This document shows positions 51,400 through 59,765 of a stretch of 64,000 nucleotides of DNA, one piece after another; position 1 is the first letter of the stretch; each line of letters opens with the position of its first letter. The stretch is from Ascidiaceihabitans sp034111945 (GTDB lineage: Bacteria; Pseudomonadota; Alphaproteobacteria; Rhodobacterales; Rhodobacteraceae), in NCBI GenBank assembly GCA_047626725.1, contig JBLHSG010000006.1, positions 75,273 through 139,272 on the forward strand, read 5' to 3'. Under the pieces are notes generated by a model. That model was not told the origin of the DNA, did not search any database, and worked only from the letters and a program-made list of their open reading frames with translations. A program made the translations under genes and the position numbers.

Positions 51400-52500
51400 C
51401 TACCTGCCGTCGCTGCCCTGATACAGCATGCTGCTGTTGTAGCGCGCAATCACATAGCGGATCACGACCCCTAAGGACGCAGCTAAAGGCACGGCAACAA
51501 GCATGCCAACAAAGCCAAAGATTGATCCGAAAACCGACAGTGACAAAATCAGCCAAACTGGGTGCAAGCCGACGCTTTCGCCTACCCATTTCGGGGTCAG
51601 GAAATTGCCTTCGACCACTTGGCCGACAACAAAAATACCGCCAACAATCGCGATGCGGATCCAGTCGGTGGAATAGGTTGTGACCCCGTTTTCAACGATT
51701 TCGATGCCGTTCCAATACTGAAAAAACGCGAGCCCCAAGGCCAAGGCCCCACCGATCAACGACCCCAGATAGGGAATGAACGTGACCAAGCCTGCGATAA
51801 ACCCGACGACCAATCCGAACTGCAATCCGACCCCCATCAAGGCGACCGCGTAAAACGTGCCGAGGATCAAACAGACCGTGCCCATGCCGCGAATAAACGA
51901 CGCCAGTGTCGCGTCAATTTCACCGGCCAAACGGCGGATGACGGGGGCATGATCGCGGGGCAACAATTTGTCGATCCGCGCGATCATTTTGTCCCAATCC
52001 AGCAACAAATAAACCGACACGACAGGCACAATCACGAACAGCACAACGATGTTGATCAAGGACGCGGCAGAACTGATGGCGGTGTTCAAAACTTCGCCGC
52101 CACGGCTTTTTATCGTTTCACCAACGCTGTCCAATGACTGGCGTAAGGTCGAACTTTCATCAAGCAGAGACGGGAACCTTTGGGTCAGGAATTCACCAAA
52201 GTCAGCGGCATATTTCGGCGCGCTTGAAATCAGATCAGTGGTTTGGTTGACCAGCGTCGGGACCACCAGCAATGCGCCGACGATAAAAATCAGCAGCGCG
52301 GTCAGCGTGATAATGGCCGTGGCCAGAACGCGACTACATCCCATTGTCTCAAGTCGGTCCGCGACGGGATCGAGAAAATAGGCAACCGCAGCCCCCAAAA
52401 TGAACGGTAATAGCACATCGCCAAGCGCCCACAGGACGACAAAAAGCGCCACTCCGGCGACGCCCCAATATTTCAATTGTTCTCGTACTGGCAGGCCCAT
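51400..52500 (-). CDS. AI-2E family transporter (YdiK/PerM-type permease)
   Basis: I start at the ATG at 52500 behind GGAG, giving 366 residues. It has about seven to eight transmembrane helices: KYWGVAGVALFVVLWALGDV, LPFILGAAVAYFLDPVADRL and a long central helical loop, then IRGMGTVCLILGTFYAVALM and GFIAGLVTFIPYLGSLIGGA near the end. AI-2E is the family name; AI-2 export is known only for E. coli TqsA, so this protein's substrate is open. It heads the AI-2E-hdaA-ppk1-ppx run. Confidence 0.94.
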   Translation of the reverse strand: MGLPVREQLKYWGVAGVALFVVLWALGDVLLPFILGAAVAYFLDPVADRLETMGCSRVLATAIITLTALLIFIVGALLVVPTLVNQTTDLISSAPKYAADFGEFLTQRFPSLLDESSTLRQSLDSVGETIKSRGGEVLNTAISSAASLINIVVLFVIVPVVSVYLLLDWDKMIARIDKLLPRDHAPVIRRLAGEIDATLASFIRGMGTVCLILGTFYAVALMGVGLQFGLVVGFIAGLVTFIPYLGSLIGGALALGLAFFQYWNGIEIVENGVTTYSTDWIRIAIVGGIFVVGQVVEGNFLTPKWVGESVGLHPVWLILSLSVFGSIFGFVGMLVAVPLAASLGVVIRYVIARYNSSMLYQGSDGR

Positions 52501-52606
52501 GGTGTTCTCCGAAAAGGTTAAAGAACACATGGCTGAAGACGCGAGGTCTTTCAAGGTGAGTGGGGCAATTTGCGCCCTAAAACCTGTGGAGAAATCGCGT
52601 GTGCAG

Positions 52607-52642
52607 ACGGGGCCCGAATGCGTGTTCGGGCCCCGTTGTTTT
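52607..52642. terminator. Perfect 12-bp GC hairpin between fasciclin and AI-2E genes
   Basis: ACGGGGCCCGAA (52607-52618) pairs perfectly with TTCGGGCCCCGT (52625-52636) around TGCGTG. T-rich sequence (TGTTTTA) follows only on the plus strand, whereas the upstream gene is on the minus strand, so its use as a terminator is likely but not certain. Confidence 0.6.
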
Positions 52643-52653
52643 ATCGCTTTTGG

Positions 52654-53169
52654 TTAGTGGCAGGCAGGGCGGGTGCCCGGCAGTAGCACTTTGTCGATCA
52701 CGTGGATCACACCGTTGTCGGCCATAATATTGGCAACCACGACGTTGGCGGTTTGTCCGGTGCCGTCTGCGATGCTGACGCCAGACGCGCCTTTGGTGAT
52801 GCACAAACGTTCAGACGCGAGAATTGGTTTGAAATAGTTTGACCCTGCCGGAATTGCCTCGGCGGTCAGTTTGCGATCATCCACATGGTACAGCAGCACG
52901 TTGGTCAAATCGCCTTTGTTTTCTGGCTTTAGCAGGGTTTCGACGGTGCCTTCTGGCAACGCGGCAAAGGCGTCGTTCAGGGGGGCGTACACGGTGAACG
53001 GGCCGGGGCCAGACAGCGTTTCTGCCAAACCAGCGGCAGATACGGCGGCCACTAGGGTTGTGAAACGTTCATCGCCAGCTGCGATTTCTACAATATTCGC
53101 GGCCTGCGCCGCCGTGCCAAATGTCAGTGCCGTAGCTGTGATCGCTGCAATCTTGTGCATGATTTTCAT
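52654..53169 (-). CDS. Secreted fasciclin domain protein
   Basis: I start at the ATG at 53169 behind AAGGAAG (171 residues); the longer frame has non-signal sequence. The signal peptide MKIMHKIAAITATALTFGTA precedes one FAS1 domain: ERFTTLVAAVSAAGLAETLS, PFTVYAPLNDAFAALPEGTV, VLLYHVDDRKL and NGVIHVIDKVLLPG. These are the H1 and H2 boxes of the family. FAS1 proteins mediate adhesion and are found in many marine bacteria; the partner is unknown. Confidence 0.95.
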   Translation of the reverse strand: MKIMHKIAAITATALTFGTAAQAANIVEIAAGDERFTTLVAAVSAAGLAETLSGPGPFTVYAPLNDAFAALPEGTVETLLKPENKGDLTNVLLYHVDDRKLTAEAIPAGSNYFKPILASERLCITKGASGVSIADGTGQTANVVVANIMADNGVIHVIDKVLLPGTRPACH

Positions 53170-53441
53170 GATACTTAACTTCCTTTTTGTACATCCAAGC
53201 CTTCTGACTTGTGACAAAGGTACGGCGGCAAACGGGGGCTGGTTCACGCCGCTCGCGGTTCTGTGATGAAATGTTATCTAGACGTGGGGCCACGACGGTT
53301 TAACCGGCAAATGGCCAGTTTTTGGATAAATATGCTTTTTGTCGAATTGAAAAATGGCCGCCATCCGAACACATATTGGACAGCGGCCAATGGTCAATTG
53401 CTTGCAGCCAGCTCTTGGCGCGCCAGCAATTGAATGTTGCT

Positions 53442-53999
53442 TTAGTTTACGATGTCGCCGCTGATGGTGACCAAGCCACCTTCAAAGATTTTACGCACCG
53501 CACCGTTGGCAAATCCTTGGACGGTTTGTGCGTAATCAAGTTCTGCTGTCGGGGCTGTCAACGCGCCGATAAGGCCACCAAGACGGACATCTTCGCTAAA
53601 GCCTTTGATGGTTTGTGGTGCGATCAGGTCTTTGCCGGATGCTGATTTCACGGAGACAACACCCTCGATGAAACCCTTGCCGCCAATGGCCCAGGACTGA
53701 CCCGGTGATACCAATTGCACTTTGGTCAACGCGATATGCAAGGTTGCCGGAGACGGGCCATTTAATCCGCGGGCCTGCACCGAACGTGTCACCGCAGCTT
53801 TGACATCAGCACCAATTTGTTTACGGGTTTTAACCAGATCGCGGCCTGTGATTGGTTTTTGCAAAGTTTGCGCATTAATGACGATGCTTTTGATGTAAAT
53901 AGAACTTTTGACGTTCTGATCGACCAGCGCTGCTTGTTGTGTACAAGCGGCCAGTGCCAAAACGGCGAAAATAGAAAAAATACGGCGCGTGAATTTCAT
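53442..53999 (-). CDS. Predicted lipoprotein, uncharacterised
   Basis: I choose the ATG at 53999, giving 185 residues starting MKFTRRIFSIFAVLALAAC, a lipoprotein signal with Cys19. The mature part resembles a DUF6778-like or LPP20-type domain with two alternating halves: DVKAAVTRSVQARGLNG and LHIALTKVQLVSPGQSW, GKGFIEGVVSVKSASGKDLI. I am unsure of the family name. It is probably anchored in the outer membrane. A 43-codon upstream extension is rejected as it lacks a signal. Confidence 0.85.
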   Translation of the reverse strand: MKFTRRIFSIFAVLALAACTQQAALVDQNVKSSIYIKSIVINAQTLQKPITGRDLVKTRKQIGADVKAAVTRSVQARGLNGPSPATLHIALTKVQLVSPGQSWAIGGKGFIEGVVSVKSASGKDLIAPQTIKGFSEDVRLGGLIGALTAPTAELDYAQTVQGFANGAVRKIFEGGLVTISGDIVN

Positions 54000-54242
54000 T
54001 GTGCAAACCTTTTGATATGTGGATATGGGGGTTGAAAACCACGTGTGAAATTTGGTGTCAAACGGATAGCTTGTATAGTTAAAGCAATGCTGTCGAACTG
54101 ATGTGTTTGATGTAATCATTATCGGCAAATAAACGGCGCTGTTTTAATTGCTACAGTTAACGTGGCTGTTATTGGTTAAGTTGACAGGGTAAATATCAGA
54201 TTACTTTATGTGCGGCGGAACGAATAATAGGAATTTTAAAGT

Positions 54243-55508
54243 ATGCACGATAATTTCGGCGGCGACTTTGACCACGAACTTGAAGACCGTTTGGTGCGCT
54301 ATTGCAGCGTCGATACCCAAAGCGATGCGGACAGCCCGACGTCGCCCAGCACCACCTGCCAGCTTGATTTATCACGCATGTTGATGGCGGAATTGGACAG
54401 CATCGGCGCGCAAGACATTCAATTAACCGACTACGGCGTGGTGTTGGCGACCGTGCCGGCGTCAGGCGGTGTGAACGCCCCGACAATGGGGTGGCTCGCC
54501 CACGTTGATACAACGCCGCAATTTAACGCCACGGGTGTGAAACCGGTTGTGCATAGGCGTTATAATGGCGGTGACATCACGTTTGCTGACAATCCCGATT
54601 TGCGCCTATCGCCTGAAAATGTGCCGTATCTGCGCGAAAAGCAGGGCGAAGACATCATTACCGCCAGCGGGCTGACCTTGCTTGGCGGTGACGACAAAGC
54701 CGGCGTTGCGATTATCATGACGGCGGCGCGACATTTGCTGGAAAACCCCGACATCAAGCATGGCAAAATCCGGCTGGCGTTTACCCCTGACGAAGAAATC
54801 GGGCGCGGTGTGACTGCCCCGCTGCCCAAAGATCTGGATGCTGATTTTGCCTATACCTTTGACGGCTCAAAACCGGGAGAGGTCGAATTCGAAAGCTTTA
54901 GTGCGGATGGCGCTGTCGTTAAAATCACCGGCGTTTCTATTCATCCCGGCTGGGCCAAAGACATGCTGGTGAATGCCTTGCATTTGGGGGCTAAGGTGTT
55001 GATGACGCTTCCACATGTGACCATGACGCCAGAAACAACAACGGGGCGCGAAGGGTTCATTCACGCGGGTCAAATGACAGGTGACGCGGCGGCTTGCGAG
55101 CTGCGATTTATTCTGCGCGCATTTGAACGGGACGATCTGGCGGACCTTGGTGCCTTGTTGCAAAGCGTTTGTACGTCCGTGGCGCTGGGCGAACCACGCG
55201 CTGAAATCACCTGCGAAATCACACCTCAATATCGCAATATGCGCTACTGGCTGGAAAAAGACATGACACCCGTTGATCTGGCGCGCGCCGCCATGAAGGA
55301 CGCAGGAATGGAGCCTGTTTCAGTCCCAATCCGAGGCGGCACAGATGGGTCAATCCTGACTGAACTGGGCGTTCCAACACCAAATTTGTTTACCGGCATG
55401 CAGGAAATCCACGGACCGCTGGAATGGATATCGGTTCAGGACATGGCCAAGGCGACAACGATGGCACTGCATTTGGCGCAGCGGGCAGGGGTGGTGTCAA
55501 AACCATAA
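54243..55508 (+). CDS. pepT: Peptidase T (tripeptide aminopeptidase)
   Basis: The 421-residue M20 metallopeptidase removes N-terminal residues from tripeptides. Zinc ligands appear in MGWLAHVDTTPQFN, TLLGGDDKAGVAIIMTAARH, AFTPDEEIGRG and FTGMQEIHGPLEWIS; the dimerisation domain lies at about 215-325. Length matches PepT (about 410). A weak AGGA lies before the ATG. It is monocistronic by position; proS starts 93 bases further on. Confidence 0.96.
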   Translation: MHDNFGGDFDHELEDRLVRYCSVDTQSDADSPTSPSTTCQLDLSRMLMAELDSIGAQDIQLTDYGVVLATVPASGGVNAPTMGWLAHVDTTPQFNATGVKPVVHRRYNGGDITFADNPDLRLSPENVPYLREKQGEDIITASGLTLLGGDDKAGVAIIMTAARHLLENPDIKHGKIRLAFTPDEEIGRGVTAPLPKDLDADFAYTFDGSKPGEVEFESFSADGAVVKITGVSIHPGWAKDMLVNALHLGAKVLMTLPHVTMTPETTTGREGFIHAGQMTGDAAACELRFILRAFERDDLADLGALLQSVCTSVALGEPRAEITCEITPQYRNMRYWLEKDMTPVDLARAAMKDAGMEPVSVPIRGGTDGSILTELGVPTPNLFTGMQEIHGPLEWISVQDMAKATTMALHLAQRAGVVSKP

Positions 55509-55601
55509 ATCGACGCGCAGACCACAGCACTTTTGTTTCACGATTGCGACAGCGCGCGGTTTGGCCTAATCAGATCACAACAACCCCATAGGAGCCGCCC
55601 A

Positions 55602-56939
55602 ATGCGTCTGAGCCGTTATTTTCTGCCCGTACTCAAAGAAAACCCAAGCGAGGCGCAGATTGTCAGCCACCGTTTGATGCTGCGCGCGGGTATGATCAAA
55701 CAGTCGTCCGCAGGGATCTACAGCTGGCTGCCTTTGGGGTTCAAAGTGCTGCGCAAGATTGAAAATATCGTGCACGAAGAACAAGCACGCGCAGGTCATC
55801 ACGCCATGCAAATGCCAACAATCCAATCCGCGGATTTGTGGCGCGAAAGCGGGCGTTACGATGCCTACGGCGATGAAATGCTGCGTATGAAAGACCGTCA
55901 TGGCCGCGATATGTTGTTCACGCCAACAGCCGAAGAAATGATCACCGATATCTTTCGCGCCCATGTTGGCAGCTACAAAGATTTGCCGCTGACACTGTAC
56001 CAAATCCAGTGGAAATTCCGCGATGAAGTCCGTCCTCGATTTGGGGTAATGCGCGGTCGTGAATTCTACATGAAAGACGGCTACAACTTTGATTTAACAA
56101 AAGAAGACGCGTTGCACGCCTACAACCGTCATCTGGTCAGCTACCTGCGCACGTACGAACGTATGGGCCTTCAGGCGATCCCGATGCGCGCGGATTCAGG
56201 GCCCATTGGCGGCGACAACACGCATGAATTTCTGGTCCTTGCTGACACCGGCGAAAGCGAAGTTTTCTATGACAGCGCCGTCACCGACCTTAGCTTTGGT
56301 GACCGCGAAATCGACTATGACAACGTCGAACAATGCGCAGGCGTGATGCAAGAATTCACCACCAAATACGCACGCACGGACGAAACCCACGACGAGGCGC
56401 TGTTCAACGAGGTTCCCGAAGAGCGTCGCAAAACCGCACGTGGCATCGAAGTTGGCCAGATTTTCTACTTTGGCACCAAATACTCCGACGCGATGAATGC
56501 CAAGGTTCAGGGCCCTGACGGCAAACCTGTTCCGGTCCACATGGGCAGCCACGGCATTGGCGTGTCCCGACTGTTGGGCGCGATCATCGAGGCAAGCCAC
56601 GATGACAACGGCATCATTTGGCCCGAAGGCGTGACGCCGTATCACTGTGGCATCGTCAATCTGAAACAAGGCGACGACGAAGCCGACGCAGCCTGCGACG
56701 CATTGTACAAATCCATCACAGCGCTGGGCCTAGAGCCACTTTATGACGACCGCAAAGAACGCGCAGGCGGCAAATTCGCGACGATGGATTTGATCGGTTT
56801 GCCTTGGCGCATCACGGTTGGTCCGCGCGGTTTGAAAAACGGTGTTGTCGAATTGACGTCACGCCGCACCGGCGAAAGCGAAGAAATGACACCAGAGGCG
56901 GCTGTTGCCAAAATCGTCGAAATTTACGCCAACCACTAA
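55602..56939 (+). CDS. proS: Prolyl-tRNA synthetase, short alphaproteobacterial form
   Basis: I start at the ATG at 55602 (MRLSRYFLPVLKENPSEAQI) behind AGGAG, giving 445 residues. Class II motifs are present: SSAGIYSWLPLGFKVLRKIE, TPTAEEMITDIFRAHVGSYK, then WKFRDEVRPRFGVMRGREFY and GIGVSRLLGAIIEASHDDNG. The anticodon-binding domain covers the last 100 residues. The sequence between motifs 2 and 3 is too short for the YbaK-like editing domain, as is usual in alphaproteobacteria. A terminator follows. Confidence 0.97.
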   Translation: MRLSRYFLPVLKENPSEAQIVSHRLMLRAGMIKQSSAGIYSWLPLGFKVLRKIENIVHEEQARAGHHAMQMPTIQSADLWRESGRYDAYGDEMLRMKDRHGRDMLFTPTAEEMITDIFRAHVGSYKDLPLTLYQIQWKFRDEVRPRFGVMRGREFYMKDGYNFDLTKEDALHAYNRHLVSYLRTYERMGLQAIPMRADSGPIGGDNTHEFLVLADTGESEVFYDSAVTDLSFGDREIDYDNVEQCAGVMQEFTTKYARTDETHDEALFNEVPEERRKTARGIEVGQIFYFGTKYSDAMNAKVQGPDGKPVPVHMGSHGIGVSRLLGAIIEASHDDNGIIWPEGVTPYHCGIVNLKQGDDEADAACDALYKSITALGLEPLYDDRKERAGGKFATMDLIGLPWRITVGPRGLKNGVVELTSRRTGESEEMTPEAAVAKIVEIYANH

Positions 56940-56976
56940 CCGGTTCGCGGGCCTTTGCTGATACCGGATTGGAGTG

Positions 56977-57022
56977 CTGCTGACGCGTATGATATATGTG
57001 CGTCAGCAGTCGTTTCGTTTTT
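56977..57022 (+). terminator. Rho-independent terminator after proS
   Basis: CTGCTGACGC pairs perfectly with GCGTCAGCAG around a 13-base loop, followed by TCGTTTCGTTTTT. It lies 37 bases after the proS stop. Confidence 0.8.
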
Positions 57023-57052
57023 CAGATGCGGCAAAAAGCGGAGCGGTTTTTA

Positions 57053-57574
57053 ATGATTTTGCGGGCGCTGACATTGGCTGGTGGACTAACGGCAGGTGCT
57101 GGCCTGTCGCAATTCCCTGAATTGTCTCAACAATATGCGCAACGTTTGGGTGGGGCTGTTGACGCACTTGGCCAAGTTGTTGCAGATTTCGACAGTTCTG
57201 CTGCGGCGTCGGGATTGGATCGTACCGGTGCGTTGGCGCAAATGACGGGTACAGATTTTATCGAACGCAGGCGCGTTGATATGCAAAACACGTTTGATCG
57301 TCATGCATCATTGACCGCCGATTTGGCCGCACTTGAGGGCAAAGGCCCGTTTATGCGCGCCTATCATGCAACCCGATTTAGTGACGGCGAGGTCGCAAAA
57401 GCCGCATGGGACGCGTACCAACCTGCGATGCCATTAAATATGGCCGGTGCTATTTTTGCAGGATTTGGGTTTTTGGCGGGTTTGATCGGGTTAACGGCGA
57501 TCTTTGCGGCACTGCGGTTTTGCATTCGCGCGATGCGGCGCGCACCCCAAACAGATCACGCACAACCGCATTAA
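57053..57574 (+). CDS. DUF2937 family membrane-associated protein
   Basis: I start at the ATG at 57053 (MILRALTLAGGLTAGAGLSQ) behind GGAG, giving 173 residues. The N-terminal hydrophobic stretch and the FPELSQQYAQRLGGAVDALG segment are DUF2937 marks; a transmembrane helix AGAIFAGFGFLAGLIGLTAI lies near the C-terminus. The middle part is helical and acidic. The protein probably sits in the inner membrane. Function unknown. The lolC-type gene starts 104 bases on. Confidence 0.85.
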   Translation: MILRALTLAGGLTAGAGLSQFPELSQQYAQRLGGAVDALGQVVADFDSSAAASGLDRTGALAQMTGTDFIERRRVDMQNTFDRHASLTADLAALEGKGPFMRAYHATRFSDGEVAKAAWDAYQPAMPLNMAGAIFAGFGFLAGLIGLTAIFAALRFCIRAMRRAPQTDHAQPH

Positions 57575-57678
57575 ACCGCGCAACGGCTTGACCCTGCGCG
57601 CCGGTGCAGTCACTTTGTCTAAAAACTCGGACAATCAATAAAACGACCCGATCAGACGAGCAGTCTCAGGAGCCGAAA

Positions 57679-58965
57679 ATGGCCACCCAATCCCGAAAAC
57701 AGCCAAAACCATTTGCCCCGTTTGAATGGATGATCGCGTGGCGTTATCTGCGCGCGCGTCGCACCGAAGGTGGCGTTAGCGTCATGACGTGGATCAGCCT
57801 GTTGGGGATCACGCTGGCCGTGTTTGCATTGATCGCAACGCTGGCAGTCCGGTCCGGATTTCGAGCGGAATTTGTCGATACAATCCTTGGCTCAAACGCC
57901 CATGTGACCATTTTCAACATGGGTGAAGTCACGGATTCAGGGCGCCTTGATCGCAACATCAAAGACTACGAAACCATGGCCGCACGTGTCGCCGCAGTGC
58001 CGGGCGTGACCCGCGTCGCACCACTCGTGCGCGGTCAGGTGATGGCCAACCGGCAGTCGCGTAATGCGGGGGTCGAAGTGTACGGGATCGCCGCCAGTGA
58101 CCTTGCCACAATCCCGCGTGTCGCCAATCCGCAAAGTTATTCTGGTGACATCACGCGGTTCGGACAAGGCATCGCAATCGGATCTGGCGTGGCGCGTGAA
58201 TTGGGCGCGACCGTGGGCGACAGGATCAAGATTATTTCACCAAACGGGGCCAAAACCGCTTTCGGAACCAGCCCGCGCGTGAACGCCTACGAGGTGGTCT
58301 ATATTTTCACCGCAGGGCGCTATGACATCGACCGCACACGCGCCTATCTGCCACTGGCCGAAGCGCAAAGTTTCTTTAATAAAGAAGGCGTTGCGACCGA
58401 ACTAGAAGTCATGGTTGAAAACCCCGAAGCCATTGACCGACTGGTGCCCGACATCTTGATTGCGGGGGGCGATCGCGCCTTGCCGTTTACTTGGCAGGAA
58501 TCTGCGGGCGGGTTTTTGAATGCGCTCGAAATCGAAGACAACGTAATGTTCATCATCCTGTCGATCCTTGTGCTGATTGCTGCAATGAACATCGTCAGCG
58601 GCCTGATAATGTTGGTTAAGAACAAGGGCCGCGATATCGGGATTTTGCGCACGATGGGCCTGTCCGAAGGATCGGTGTTAAGGGTGTTTTTCATCTGCGG
58701 CGCGTTCACCGGCATCATCGGCACGACCATGGGTGTGCTGCTGGGCTGCCTGTTTGCGCAGTACATCGACCCGATCTTTTCGCTGGTCGTGGGCGGATCG
58801 TGGACACCTGAAAAATACGGGCTGTATTCGCTGCCTGCAGAATTGCATCTGTCGGATGTTTTAAAAGCTGTCGGCCTGTCATTGGGCCTGTCGTTTATCG
58901 TCACCATTTTTCCAGCCCGACGCGCGGCACGGATGAATCCGGTTGAGGCACTGCGCTATGAGTGA
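57679..58965 (+). CDS. lolC: Lipoprotein-releasing ABC transporter permease (LolC/E type)
   Basis: I start at the ATG at 57679 (MATQSRKQPKPFAPFEWMIA) behind AGGAG, giving 428 residues. The protein has a transmembrane helix at about 37-58 (WISLLGITLAVFALIATLAV), a large periplasmic domain, and three C-terminal helices within the FtsX domain. With LolD it extracts lipoproteins from the inner membrane and hands them to LolA. Only one permease gene is present, as is common in alphaproteobacteria where it may form a homodimer (LolF-like). It overlaps lolD by eight bases. Confidence 0.93.
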   Translation: MATQSRKQPKPFAPFEWMIAWRYLRARRTEGGVSVMTWISLLGITLAVFALIATLAVRSGFRAEFVDTILGSNAHVTIFNMGEVTDSGRLDRNIKDYETMAARVAAVPGVTRVAPLVRGQVMANRQSRNAGVEVYGIAASDLATIPRVANPQSYSGDITRFGQGIAIGSGVARELGATVGDRIKIISPNGAKTAFGTSPRVNAYEVVYIFTAGRYDIDRTRAYLPLAEAQSFFNKEGVATELEVMVENPEAIDRLVPDILIAGGDRALPFTWQESAGGFLNALEIEDNVMFIILSILVLIAAMNIVSGLIMLVKNKGRDIGILRTMGLSEGSVLRVFFICGAFTGIIGTTMGVLLGCLFAQYIDPIFSLVVGGSWTPEKYGLYSLPAELHLSDVLKAVGLSLGLSFIVTIFPARRAARMNPVEALRYE

Positions 58966-59644
58966 TGTTGTTTTACACCTGAAAAACCTGTCCAAAACTT
59001 ATAATGCGGGCCTTCCGGGCGAAGTACAGGTGCTGCGCGGTGTCGACCTGACCGTTCATGCGGGCGAAGTCGTGGCACTGGTGGCCCCGTCGGGTGCGGG
59101 CAAATCGACCTTGCTGCACATGGCCGGACTGCTGGATACGCCGGATCAGGGCGACGTGGTGTTCGCGGGACAAAAGGTTAATGGGTTAACTGACCGTAAA
59201 CGTACAGCATTGCGGCGCGAAGATGTGGGATTTGTGTACCAGTTTCATCATTTATTGCCTGAATTCAACGCGTTGGAAAACGTAGTTCTGCCACAATTGG
59301 CCGCTGGTGTGCCGCGCGTGCAGGCTGATGCACATGCAATGGATCTGTTGGGGCGTGTTGGCGTTTCGGCCCGTGCCCATCACCGTCCTGCGGAATTGTC
59401 CGGTGGCGAAGCGCAGCGCGTCGCGTTTTGTCGGGCTTTGGCCAACAATCCCCAGCTTTTATTGGGCGACGAGCCTACAGGGAACCTTGATCCGACCACA
59501 TCAGATCAAGTGTTCGGCGCATTGATGGACCTCGTCCGTGGTACCGGATTGGCGGCAGTCATTGCCACGCATAATCTGGAATTGGCATCGCGCATGGACC
59601 GTATTGTGCGGCTTGAAAACGGGCAATTGCGCGCCGACGATTAA
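58958..59644 (+). CDS. lolD: Lipoprotein-releasing ABC transporter ATPase LolD
   Basis: The 228-residue ATPase starts at the ATG at 58958 (MSDVVLHLKNLSKTYNAGLP), inside the end of lolC. VAPSGAGKSTLLHMAGLLDT is Walker A, FVYQFHHLLPEFNALENV the Q-loop with the LolD-typical HHLLPEF, LSGGEAQRVAFCRAL the signature and LLLGDEPTGNLDPTTSDQVF Walker B. It drives lipoprotein release from the inner membrane together with the preceding permease. Confidence 0.96.
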   Translation: MSDVVLHLKNLSKTYNAGLPGEVQVLRGVDLTVHAGEVVALVAPSGAGKSTLLHMAGLLDTPDQGDVVFAGQKVNGLTDRKRTALRREDVGFVYQFHHLLPEFNALENVVLPQLAAGVPRVQADAHAMDLLGRVGVSARAHHRPAELSGGEAQRVAFCRALANNPQLLLGDEPTGNLDPTTSDQVFGALMDLVRGTGLAAVIATHNLELASRMDRIVRLENGQLRADD

Positions 59645-59765
59645 CGCCGCAATTTTGCCATCATTGGCTTTGTATCCAACCACGCAACACTCTGTTTTCC
59701 ATCTGGAGATAACACCGGGCCTAAGTCCGTGTTAACCTTAATCGATTCTTGATTGGAGTTCTGTA

